A DNA stretch of 64,000 bases, taken from positions 1,151,126 through 1,215,125 of the forward strand of contig NZ_CP012410.1 in NCBI RefSeq assembly GCF_001274535.1, written 5' to 3'. The notes under the pieces are model-generated. The model did not search any database. It was not told where the DNA came from and saw only the letters and a program-made list of their open reading frames with translations. Below are positions 9,601 to 18,400 of the stretch, in pieces (the first letter of the stretch is position 1; the number at the start of each line of letters is the position of its first letter). This stretch comes from Leptotrichia sp. oral taxon 212. GTDB lineage: Bacteria; Fusobacteriota; Fusobacteriia; Fusobacteriales; Leptotrichiaceae. Made by a program: the position numbers and the translations under genes.

Positions 9601-10786
9601 GACAGATGGAACAATAGAAAATGCATATATGGCAAAAATTCCTTATACTTTCTGGGCTGGAAAAGAACCTAATCCTGTAGAAGTTACAGATACATATAAC
9701 TTCTTAAACGGTATGGAACAGAGATATGGAGTTGAAGAACTTGGAACAAGAGAAAAAAGATTATTTGATAAAATAAGCGGTATAGGAAATAATGAACAGA
9801 TTCTATTCTTCCAGGCAATAGATGAAATGATGGGACACCAGTATGCAAATGTACAGCAGAGAACATATGGAACAGGAAGACTGATAGATAAAGAAATTAC
9901 ACATTTGTCTAAAGAGTGGGATACTAAGTCGAAACAGTCCAACAAAATAAAGGCATTTGGAATGAGGGACGAGTATAAGACTGACACTGCAGGAATAATA
10001 GACTATACAAGTAATGCATACGGATTTGCATATTTACATGAAGATGAAACAGTTAAACTTGGAAACAGCTCAGGATGGTATGCAGGAGCGGTACATAACA
10101 GATTCAAGTTCAAGGACATAGGAAAATCAAAAGAAAACCAGACAATGTTAAAACTTGGAATCTTCAAGACAATGTCACTGGCTGCAGATCATAACGGATC
10201 ATTGAGATGGACAATATCAGGAGAAGGATATGTATCAAGAAATGATATGCACAGAAAGTATCTTGTAGTAGATGAAATCTTCAATGCGAAGTCAGACTAT
10301 ACAACATATGGAGTAGCGGTTAAGAATGAACTGGGATATAACATAAGAACAAGTGAAAGAACAAGCATAAGACCATACGGAAGCTTAAAACTTGAATATG
10401 GAAGATTTACTACAATCAAGGAAAAGTCAGGAGAAATGAGACTTGACGTAAAAGGAAACGACTACTACTCAATAAGACCGGAAGTAGGAGTGGAATTTAG
10501 CTACAGACAGCCTATGGCAGTTAAGACGACATTTGTGACAACATTAGGACTAGGTTATGAAAATGAACTGGGAAAAGTAGGAAATGTAAAGAACATGGCA
10601 AAAGTATCATATACGGATGCAGACTGGTTTAATATAAGAGGCGAAAAGGACGACAGAAAAGGAAACTTTAAAGCGGACTTAAATATCGGAGTAGAGAACC
10701 AGAGATTTGGAGTAACATTAAACGGAGGATATGATACGAAAGGTAAGAATGTAAGAGGAGGAATAGGATTCAGAGCTATTTACTAA
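3632..10786 (+). CDS. Giant type V autotransporter adhesin 1
   Basis: This is a predicted secreted surface protein of 2,384 residues. Residues 1-45 form an extended signal region (RCKGVAYTKEMLF, hydrophobic core, FAQA), followed by a short coiled coil (about 50-95) and a conserved WSSWQFGMNYFYSDW block. A proline-rich stretch (about 210-255) ends in a cysteine pair (FCFTCG, Cys 260 and 263). The passenger, to about residue 2000, is made of Gly/Asn/Thr-rich beta-helix rungs with recurring NNGTI and VGIY motifs. From about residue 2100 to the terminal GFRAIY is an autotransporter beta-barrel ending in an aromatic residue, as required for Bam recognition. The start is the TTG at 3632, nine bases after AGGAG, which aligns with the start of the paralogue; the TTG at 3623 abuts the SD. 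It is a tandem paralogue of the gene at 12445. The ligand is unknown. Confidence 0.9.
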   Translation: MDNNLRNIEKTLRNFVKRCKGVAYTKEMLFTFLLTGSFAQAAQIKSNDDSIQGAKKQIENSIGDMKKLFKEAKHENNKLMKNSNLELIQLMEQGDHVVKSPWSSWQFGMNYFYSDWRGTYKGRGDKKEKYPYEGIFQRSEDAFERYTSPLSEKYKGLPTSTNPYSASSTAREGLNKGYGISSTSPKQEPLSTLNVDASIRPKDVFRDAVEAPVVSVPVPQLSVINVPNLLPPSLNIPTPATPTISLNLPTPNTNPFTDFCFTCGTQNGVHQVDNAKAFNDAQHNSSDGNDPDKKPNWTDGGNNKFWTGYNPVTGLLTPNSGTNGNIRNFSYSSGSRTNWAPRTAAALYFNKSYDERARANTALGLSAANMKKPKPDPVGFEAKNIEVYVAGNVSDNAGNNAGKTNGNHDGAIGIHTVWDGTLSNIKGHLYGRANFLSIETWHSGRLQFNNVSINIERDDSKGIKANENTLFYIYPATYDTIASHNYWAGAPKQRGGFIGKVDAKIASNKNIVYSVLGAQGSFEITSTGKYELEGADNIVYSGLGYSPNFNNLKGSGIVEDLYNTGLTPSIKLDKAPESYGDGNVVMLFNNRISLAGKAFYDSPTNSSNAYISNDGNGPVRKANWEKSGVGIYQGEIRAKAIIGNQLNMANSGTQTAAGNTTTIRNGGIETERTGDANYVENNIGIYARSGQRGKETINGQVAQIKPSEDLGAKDAARNTNFDLDEVHSLQVNDIDISFGKYAKNGIMMVSENGTVLDVAMSTNKHQGSDATTVPIMTGDIKDYGTVNLNGKISYNDAGNEAATGTIIAYSDGKWQNAVHGMTSAEAGRFEGKPSEINIGRNVVLTGRYKKFADGTESTPVAYVAKNGGEITAHEKTSAKGFGGLLAYAEAGGKVTLKKEAESVSEWAKKDEETKPYLYENIGGYAKGAGSTVTFEENLKINGMAGFADGTGAVVNLNKNANKVQTGKGGALVALNGGVVNFGGGDIYHETNVTTNSVGTGNQGDNAGNHAQSTPFFAGANSKVNFTGTTTINMSDGILKAGETSDYTAAAGTATKYNGMQNVKVKLTGDNVVLAAYEGNTTNWTGSSAGSSQVMTEMKINPANFNPNGKKYKIFYINGIFNLNTNLDLDDANNEFNKSLGLSNEKFNIGNGITVSSLTGKGLVMGSNSSATDNTSNLYNNEGTVDIKGGNVAGTTALNISYGTIHNKNLISVDKGIGAYGINGSKLINDQNANINITGEGVGMAAFTSGTSLQDYGTDKNIANGTLGTAKTLEILNKGTITVNGDTSVGIYGKTDKITGAHASTNVTRANGLISNEGKITMTGNKAVGIVSNGLGNTVTLKGTGSSDIVIQGTEGIGVYAENSDVNLLTNYGIEVKDKGTGIFVKDGSNLSAGTLELKYSGTNTGTGVGLFYDNASGTSKTNNTNVNLVDTAGTTGGVVGLYVKGNGGVLTNNGNISGDKGYGLITEGTEVVNAATITLNNPVDAATKKPSVGIYTKATDKITNNGTVTVGENSVGIYGHAVDNNGTINTGEGGTGIYSSGGDVNLNSGSINVGTGKAAAVYTNGSGQTIRANSGSTLTIGDNSFGFINEGKTGVTGNRIISDISSINNLGNDTVYVYSADSRTGAEVINNTNLTSTGSYNYGLYSAGKVTNNADINFGSGFGNVGIYSTHGGEATNAAGKNITVGASFIDENNSLNNRYAVGMAAGFNPTQDEILLGKTAYTGNIINKGIINVTGSNSIGMYGTGQGTKVINAAGATINLNASNTTGMYLDNGAYGYNYGTIRSNGTGLEKVVGVVVKNGSTIENHGDIILDAKSAVGILAKGDAVGNNLGIIKNYKTMVIQGEGSIDEKIDENQSSLGKGLMGVSIDVPKGSSVGTISVNGTPVVPTIATSSAEEYKPMQTSTIGMYIDTSSKRFTNPVQGLSALSSLTKADLIIGAEAAENTTSKYIQLDKKILDPYNEMIKKNPQIKDWNIYSGSLTWMATVAQNQTDGTIENAYMAKIPYTFWAGKEPNPVEVTDTYNFLNGMEQRYGVEELGTREKRLFDKISGIGNNEQILFFQAIDEMMGHQYANVQQRTYGTGRLIDKEITHLSKEWDTKSKQSNKIKAFGMRDEYKTDTAGIIDYTSNAYGFAYLHEDETVKLGNSSGWYAGAVHNRFKFKDIGKSKENQTMLKLGIFKTMSLAADHNGSLRWTISGEGYVSRNDMHRKYLVVDEIFNAKSDYTTYGVAVKNELGYNIRTSERTSIRPYGSLKLEYGRFTTIKEKSGEMRLDVKGNDYYSIRPEVGVEFSYRQPMAVKTTFVTTLGLGYENELGKVGNVKNMAKVSYTDADWFNIRGEKDDRKGNFKADLNIGVENQRFGVTLNGGYDTKGKNVRGGIGFRAIY

Positions 10787-10823
10787 TCTAATATTCTAAC
10801 TTAGAAAGTAGGATTATCAGTGA

Positions 10824-10848
10824 TGTACTGACCCCAAAAAGTTGGACA
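10824..10848 (+). repeat. IS terminal inverted repeat, left (transposase 3' side)
   Basis: This 25-bp end matches the reverse complement of 12242-12266 at 21 positions; the differences are two adjacent pairs. Confidence 0.85.
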
Positions 10849-10855
10849 AATTAAT

Positions 10856-11707
10856 TTAACCAACCAATAAGGATTGACTTCTGTAAGAAGCAGGAGTTAA
10901 TCCTTTTAATTTTTCCTTTATTCTTTTGTTGTTGTAATAATATATGTATTCCTCTATTGCTTCTTTCAGTTCTTCCAGTGTTCTGTACTTTTCTTCCTGT
11001 TCATAAAACATCTCTGATTTTAATAACCCAAAGAAACATTCCATTAATCCGTTATCTAAACTGTTTCCTTTCCTTGACATACTTTGAGTTATATTCTTTT
11101 CTTTTAACCTTTTCTGATATAAATAATGCTGATACTGCCATCCTTGATCGCTATGAAATATCAAATTCTCATAATTCCCATTTTCTTTAAATGCTAAATT
11201 TAACATATGGTTTATCTGCCCCAAGTTAGGACTGCGCGAAATATCATATGAAACTATGTATCTTCCATAAGCATCCAATATTGGAGATAAGTATAACTTT
11301 TCTCCCCTCAGATTAAATTCTGTCACATCTGTAAACCATTTCTGATTTGGAGCTGCTGCTTCAAAATCTCTTCTGATATGATTATCAGCTATCCTTCCTG
11401 TCTGACCTCTGTATGAAGAATATTTCCTCTTTTTACGGATAATGCTCTGTAAATTAAATTTCTTCATAAGCCTCTGTACTTTTTTATGATTAATATTTAA
11501 CCCTTGATTCTTTAATTCCAATGTTACTCTTCGATAACCATATCTTCCTTTATTTGCATAGTAAATTTCTTTGATTTTTTCAATGATATCTTTATTCTTC
11601 TCATCAATATCTTTTTTATCAATATAGTAGTAATATACTGATTTTGATATCCCGGCAATTTTTAACAGCATCTTGAAAGGGTATTTAGCTCTAAGTTCGG
11701 CTATCAC
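10856..11707 (-). CDS. IS3-family transposase OrfB (DDE integrase domain)
   Basis: The 283-residue product has an N-terminal helix-turn-helix segment (about 1-75, the HTH_21 type, YRRVTLELK) and an rve-type integrase domain (about 105-270). The catalytic triad is visible: Asp in FTDVTEF, Asp in FHSDQG and Glu in LMECFFGLLKSE. It opens with GTG at 11707 two bases after the orfA stop. The open frame continues upstream through an A-rich run at the end of orfA, so the active enzyme is probably an OrfAB fusion made by -1 ribosomal frameshifting, as is known for IS3 elements. The frame is intact. Confidence 0.9.
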   Translation of the reverse strand: MIAELRAKYPFKMLLKIAGISKSVYYYYIDKKDIDEKNKDIIEKIKEIYYANKGRYGYRRVTLELKNQGLNINHKKVQRLMKKFNLQSIIRKKRKYSSYRGQTGRIADNHIRRDFEAAAPNQKWFTDVTEFNLRGEKLYLSPILDAYGRYIVSYDISRSPNLGQINHMLNLAFKENGNYENLIFHSDQGWQYQHYLYQKRLKEKNITQSMSRKGNSLDNGLMECFFGLLKSEMFYEQEEKYRTLEELKEAIEEYIYYYNNKRIKEKLKGLTPASYRSQSLLVG

Positions 11708-11709
11708 TC

Positions 11710-12219
11710 TTACTTTTTCTTCTCTTTTAGCTCCCTTTCCTGAACTAGAGCTCTCAATTTTTTTAAGTATTCGTTCTCAGCTTTAAGATACATATTTTCT
11801 TCTTCTAACTGTTTAATCTTATCTTTTTCAGATAGAACTTTCTCATTTTTCTTAGGTTTAGTCATAGATTTAGGTTTCCTTCCTTTTTTCTTCTCTACAA
11901 CATTATACTCATTTTCTTTAAATTTTGAAAGCCAATTATGTAAAATACTAGGAGCTGGCAAACCAATATCAATAGCAACAGAATTAATAGACTCATGATT
12001 AACTAAAATTCTATTAATTATTTGTAATTTAAAATCTTTAGAATAAACTCTATTTTTATCTTTTCTTAAAATATCATATCCATGTTTTTCAATTAAAGCA
12101 ATTAAATATTTAATATTAGATTCCTGAACATCAAAATCATTAGCTAAAGAAGAAATAGTTTCACCATTTTTTCTTCTTTCATATATTTCAATTTTATCTT
12201 CTCTTGTTAATTTGCTCAT
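11710..12219 (-). CDS. IS3-family OrfA (helix-turn-helix DNA-binding subunit)
   Basis: This 169-residue protein carries two helix-turn-helix units (about 1-50 and 55-110) and a C-terminal leucine-zipper-like coiled coil rich in Lys and Glu (about 130-165). It binds the IS ends and is the front half of the OrfAB transposase. The ATG at 12219 is chosen because GGAGG lies about 10 bases upstream, inside the right terminal hairpin. The open frame reaches into the terminal repeat, but no ribosome site supports the longer start. The last codons (GAG AAG AAA AAG TAA) give a slippery A/G run for the -1 shift into orfB. Confidence 0.87.
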   Translation of the reverse strand: MSKLTREDKIEIYERRKNGETISSLANDFDVQESNIKYLIALIEKHGYDILRKDKNRVYSKDFKLQIINRILVNHESINSVAIDIGLPAPSILHNWLSKFKENEYNVVEKKKGRKPKSMTKPKKNEKVLSEKDKIKQLEEENMYLKAENEYLKKLRALVQERELKEKKK

Positions 12220-12241
12220 AAAAACTGCACCTCCAATCTTG

Positions 12242-12266
12242 TGTCCAAGATTTTGGGTGCAGTACA
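12242..12266 (-). repeat. IS terminal inverted repeat, right (orfA side)
   Basis: This is the outer 25 bp of the transposase-proximal end. It is also the distal arm of a hairpin covering 12223-12266, and a second, solo copy of that hairpin lies at 47181-47224. Confidence 0.85.
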
Positions 12267-12341
12267 CTGAATGATAATCCTATTTTTTTTTTTGCAAATA
12301 CAAAAATAATTATAAAAATGGAGTTTTTTTAAAAAAAGGGG

Positions 12342-12370
12342 TAGAATATTAAAACAAATCTCTGTATAAT
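12342..12370 (+). promoter_or_regulatory. Promoter of autotransporter 2
   Basis: TATAAT at 12365-12370 lies 17 bp from TAGAAT at 12342-12347, with a T7-A7 tract just upstream. It is a near copy of the promoter at 3530-3558. It lies about 75 bp outside the IS end, so the gene does not depend on the IS for expression. Confidence 0.7.
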
Positions 12371-12444
12371 CTAATGAAAAACTAAGAGCTAAAAGCATTT
12401 CAAATAAAAGGCAGAAAGATTAAAGCAAAAAGGAGTGGATAACT

Positions 12445-15400
12445 TTGGATAATAATTTGAGAAATATAGAAAAAAGTCTTAGAAGTTTCATAAAAAAATG
12501 TAGAGGTATTACGTATACAAAAGAATTGTTATTTGCATTTTTAGTAACAGGATCTTTTGCACAGGCGACACAGAAGAAAAATGATGATGATTCTATTGAA
12601 GGTGCAAGAAAACAGATTGAAAGCTCAATCGGAGACATGAAGAAACTTTTCAAGGAAGCGAAACAGGAAAACGATAAACTGTTAAAATCTTCTAATTTAG
12701 AATTAATACAGTTAATGGAACAGGGAGATCATGTGGTAAAGTCTCCATGGAGTTCGTGGCAATTTGGAATAAATTACTACTATAGTGACTGGAAAGGTTC
12801 ATTTAGAGGAAAAGGAGACAAGAAAGAGAAATATCCTTATGAAGGGGTTTATAGAAGAGGAAACTGGTGGGAAAGAAGTACTTCTCCCTATGGAAACACT
12901 TACAAAAGATTATTAGAGACTAGTGGAGTTGCTTCAGATCCTCTTTCAGCTTCCAGCAATCTTAGAAATGAACTTAATTATGGTCTTGTTGGAACATTAC
13001 CTGTTCCTGACAAGGGAGTACCTTTTATAATTGAACCGGTTATAAATATAAATACTCCTGGGCTGCCAAATTTAAATATAAATCCTACAATAATTCAGCC
13101 TAATGTAAGATTCACAATACCTGAAGTTAAAACGGTAAGTTTTGAAGAAATAAAGGTAAATAAACTGGAACCGAATGTATTTGAACCGCCTGCATTAGAT
13201 GAAGTATCTACAGGATTTGCACAAGGACAGGAAATAGGGCTAAATACAAACCAGAACTATATTGTAACTAACAGTACTGTTAACTTGCTGGACAATGAAG
13301 TTAATATAAAGGTTAGAGACACAGGTTATGAAGGAAGTGGAAAATTTTCCTGGGATGGACATAGTGACAACAGATCAAGAAGAAATAGACCAGCTGAGGG
13401 AGGAGTTCACGGTACAACAGATCAAGCATACAGCTATATTCACACAGCTGGAGCTCCTGTTGCAGGTGAATATTCATCTAATACCAATAGTCCAGGTTTA
13501 GGATTTTTAGATGATTCAATAACAAGAACAGATAAAAAGTTTCCTATAAATACTAACTGGAGACCGGTAGGTGATCCTAACCGTAGAGAATATGGACCAT
13601 CTTCACAACAGGTATTTTTAAACGTTTTAACAGATAGTTTTAATTTAGACGGTGCAGGAAAAACTTTAATATTTGAAAACCATACAACTGATCCATGGTC
13701 AAATACTTCAAATGGTTTAGTCAGAACAAACACAATGAGAGTAATAAGTGTAAATCATGCTTATGGAAGTGTAAATAAAACAATAGAGTTTAACCTAAAT
13801 GCTGATTTAAGAATTTTTGGTAGAGATGGATATAATGACAAAATGACAACAGGAAATCCTAAAAATTCAAATCCGGCACCTCATATGACAATAGGAATAG
13901 AACATCAGGCTTATGGTTCCATTGCAGCAAGAGCAATAAATAAAGGAACAATGACACTAGAAAAAGACAGTAAAAAAACTGGTGGTCTTGCAACATATAT
14001 GGTAGGTATGACAGCTATGGTAGAAGACTATGGTGATTATGGTCATAAATTAAGTCCAGATGATCCTAATGCAAATGCAGGTATAGATCCGACTTGGTAT
14101 TTAAAAGATGGAGATACAGATAAAGTTGGAAGATCTAGTGATAAATGGAAGTATAGAAGACAAGCACCTTGGGAATCTACTCTTGAAAACAGAGGAACTA
14201 TAAAAGTAAATTCAATAGACAGTATAGGGATGGATTTTGCAGAGTATACTTTTAGAGCAGATCTTGCAGGAACAAATTATCAATCTGATAATATATCCGG
14301 ACCAACACCTAACCCAACAGGTAAGTTACCTGCCTATAATAACAAAGGTTCCTTGAATATATATGCCAGAGTAGGGGATATAGAGTTAAATAGTGAAGAT
14401 CCTGATGGAGGAGTATATACAGGAATTCAGGGAAGTTATGGGTTAAGAGTACCTAATATTTTTAAAGATGCTGATAACTCACAAATATACTATGATGAAA
14501 CAGTCATAGATGGAAGTTTGAATACGTTGGCTTCAAAAGGAATAACAGTAAATGGTAGTCACAATGTAGGAGTGTCTATATCGAAATTAATAACAGGTTC
14601 AGATAGAGTTCGTAGATATCATAAAGGGGAACTGGGAAGTCAGCCTGTGGATGGAGCAAAGACATATTTAGTCTCAAGACCGGATACTGATCCTATAGGA
14701 AACATATATAATCTTAACATCTTTGTTAACGGAAAAGAAAATGTAGGTTTATTAAGAAAATCTGATTATATGCAAGGAACTAAGTATGATCTGAATAACT
14801 TTATGCCAGGACTTGCAAGATCTAAAAATGACTTTGTAATAACAGATTCACATGTGCAGTCTATAGATTTTTCAAAGGATGCAAAAGGTGGAGTTTTATT
14901 CAGAACGGATAAATATGGAATTGATCTTTCAAAGGATAATTTTACTGTAACAGCTATGGAAAATAGAAATAAAGATACTTCAGGTAATGATATGTATAAT
15001 ATTGTTATGCTTGCAAATGGAAGTGTTAACAGTGTTGTAACGGGAGCACCATCAGGAAGTAATCTTGATGTAAATAATCCCGTAAAAGTAAAAAATTCAA
15101 AAGCTATAACTATAGGGACAGCAGCAAATACAGGATACAATATGCTGGGACTTATGGCATATAAGGGTGGAAAATTTGAAAATAATGCAGATCTTACAGT
15201 AAATACAAAAAATTCTATTGGACTGGTTGTAGAAGGTGAAGGAGTAAGAGGAGCAGCAAAAGAGGAAAGTTCAGGAACAAGTAATAACAGTAATATAAAA
15301 ATGACCGGAGATAATTCCATTGGAGTGTATAATAACGGAAGAAATTATACAATGAATGGTGGAGAAATCAATATTTCAGGAGAAAAAAATGTAGGAGTTT

Positions 15401-18400
15401 ATGCTGCAGGAATTCCAACACTTGATCATTTAGGAAATGTGACAGGATATTCAAAACTAGCTTCAACAACATTAAATAATGGAAGTTTAAAAGTGGCCGG
15501 TAAAGGAAGTGTCGGATTATATGCAAATGGTGGTTCAGATATAAAGCTGAATAATATGACAAATATGGAAGTTAATGAAAATGGTCTATTATTCTATGGT
15601 ATAAAACATGGTACAGATTATTCACAGCTTGAACTGACCGGAAATAACACAGCTACAATAAAGCGTGGAGGATACGCCTTCTATTTTAAAAATGAAAACT
15701 TAATGAATCAGGTAGTTAAAGGTGGAAGTACAGGAAAAATATATCTGACATTACATGATGGAGCAACATTGAGTGTCATAGAAGGAGACGGAACTACACC
15801 TCTTTTACTCTCAAACGTACCTGTTCCTTCTTCAAATGTAACAGGAGATTATGAAATAGCACCTGGAGTCGTTATAAAAGGAAATTCAGGTAACTATATA
15901 ACTACAAAATCAACAAAAGTAAATTTACAAATGGATATGGATTCGAATTTAGATGATAAAAATGACAGATATTTAAATTCAGAATTTTCATCTTCAAGCA
16001 TAACTCTGCTAAATGGAAGGTCAATAAAAGGTTCGGGAGCATTAACAACAGCAGATACAAGTATTGAAAAAGTTAAAAAGTCAAAAGCGGCAATAGCTCA
16101 GTCAAATTCCGATTCTTTAAGAGATAAAGTTAAATTGACAAATAACGGTATAATAGAATTAACAGGTACTGGAATGGCAGGAATTGTTGGAGAATTTACA
16201 GAAATACATAATAACAGCATTTTGAAAACAACAGGAGATAATTCAACAGCAATAATCGGTTCAAACGGAACATTGGCTCAGAATGAAACAAGTGGAACAA
16301 TTGAAATAGGAAATGGCGGAGTAGGAATAGCAGGAATAAATTACCTTGGATTGACAGATACACCGAAGGGAAGTGCCCCTTCAAATGGAAACAGGGGAAT
16401 AGACATAGTAAATAAAGGTAGCATAAAATCTGTTGGAAACAGTTCTGCTATAGGTATACTTTCTGTAGATGATGAAAGTGAAAATATAACTGGAGCATTT
16501 GGTCCTAATTCAATCCTGCTGGAAAATGGTTCATCAATAGATATGTCATCAGGAGCAGGTGGAATAGGGGTATTTTCACAGATTAAAAACCGTGTTTCTA
16601 AAACAGGAACAATAACTGACAATGGATCTCTAATTAGAATAGGAATTAACGGAGTAGGTATATATTCGGATGGAGCAGTTATAAACGCCAATAATGGGGG
16701 TAATATAGAAACTGTAAACGGACAGACTGGAAAAGGTATATATACAAACGAAAATGTTGTTTCAAATAAAACAATGACTTTAATGGGAGATAAATCCATA
16801 GGAATGCACGTATACGGTAATTCACCTGTAACAATAACAAATAATGGAAATATAACAATAGGTGATTCTTCAGATAAAAATGATCCTGGAATAGCAATAT
16901 ATGCTCCAAATGCCGGAGCGGTAAATCATCTGGGAGGCACAATAAATGTAGGAAACAAGTCTCTTGGAATTTATTCTGAGAATGGAACTGTTACATCTTC
17001 TGCTCCTATAACTGTCGGAAATGAAGGATTGGGAATATACAAAAAAGCAGGAACTGCAGTTATAAATGGAACAATAAATACAGGAAATTCTGCTGTAGCA
17101 GTATTTGGAGATAACAATGCTTCAATTGTAAATAATTCTTCTGATATAAATATAGGAGATAATTCATTTGGATTTGCAATATTAGGTAATGGAACAAACA
17201 ATTATACAGGAGCTGCAGGTTCTAACATCAACATGGGAACAGAAAGTGTATATCTTTATAAAGCTGGAGCATTAGGTTCAGTTGTGAGTGAAACTGCAGT
17301 TAATTTAAAACCGGGTGCAGAAAGAAGTACAGCTTTTTACGCTGTTAATGATGCGGTTATAAGAAACAGGGGACAAGTTAATTTTTCCAATGGAGTGGGA
17401 AATGTAGGAGCTTATGCTGAAACTAACGGAACAGTGTATAATGAAGGTAATATAACAGTAGGTGGATCAGACATATTACAGAATTATTATTCAATAGGTA
17501 TGGCGGCTAAAAATGGAGGAAAAGTTGTAAATGCAGCAGGACATACAATAAATGTAACTGGAACTTATGGGATAGGAATGTTTGCAGAAGGAGCAGGATC
17601 AAGAGCAGAAAATTATGGAACAATAGATATGTCATCTTCAGGAGAATTAAGAGGGGCATATGGAATGTATCTGAGTGACAATGCAACAGGATATGTAGGA
17701 GCAACAGGAGTTATAAAATCTGGAAGATATGGTGGAGATGCTCAGAAAAGTGATTTGATAGGAATAGCAGTTTTAAATGGTGCAACACTTGAAAATCATG
17801 GATTAATAGACATAGATGCAAGAAGTTCCTATGGAATATATGTAAGGAACGGAGTTATAAAAAATTATGGTACTATTAATATATCAGGGGTAGGATCTGC
17901 AGGAGTCAGATTTAAAAATGCCAAGGATGAAAATGGAAATCCTTTAAATGCTTCAGAGATTGGCGCAGCAGTAAATGCAGGAAATGGTGCAATTTCACAC
18001 AAGGAAGATCTTAATGTAAATAATAATGTTGGAACTTCTGCAGGAGGAACAAGCATATCTCCTACAGGGGTTGTGACAATTAACGGTAATGTTGTTCCTG
18101 TTCATGATTTGACTTCAGAAATAAGCCCTCTTGCAGGAAACTACGGATTCTCAAATGTAGGAATCTATGTAGATACACTTGGAAGAACAAACCCTATCAA
18201 CTGGATAGACGGATTTAATCCAAGTGTAGAAAATGATCTGATAATAGGAGCGGAAGCTGCAGAATTGTCAACAAGCAAGGCAATAAAAATAGGAAGAAAC
18301 GTATTAGGACCTTATGTGGCACCTTATATGCAGCTTACTGGAACAACTGGACAGACATTAAATGCAATATCGGGTTCGCTTACATGGAATGTAAAACCTC

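Larger units (their letters stand above)
10824..12266 (-). mobile_element. IS3-family (IS150-like) insertion sequence, apparently intact
   Basis: The 1,443-bp element is bounded by imperfect 25-bp terminal inverted repeats (10824-10848 and 12242-12266; 21 of 25 positions match), starting TGTACTG and ending CAGTACA. It carries two overlapping-type genes on the minus strand, orfA and orfB, in the -1 frame arrangement of the IS3 family. A clean flanking target duplication is not visible: TGA lies directly left, and CTGA lies on the right. Both genes are open and the DDE residues are present, so it may be active. Confidence 0.92.
10809..12293 (+). terminator. Terminator of autotransporter 1, split by the IS element
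   Basis: TAGGATTATCA at 10809-10819 pairs perfectly over 11 bp with TGATAATCCTA at 12272-12282, which is followed by an 11-base T-run. Without the IS the hairpin would have a short loop of about 9 bases and be a strong Rho-independent terminator 23 bp after the stop codon. The IS at 10824-12266 lies in the loop. Confidence 0.8.

Noticed and set aside
6419-9987. Minus-strand open frames within the autotransporter genes
   Set aside because: They are shadows of the Gly/Asn/Thr-rich coding strand with no ribosome sites or family features.
10820-10824. Clean target-site duplication of the IS
   Set aside because: TGA is directly on the left but CTGA is on the right; one base off, so no confident duplication is claimed.
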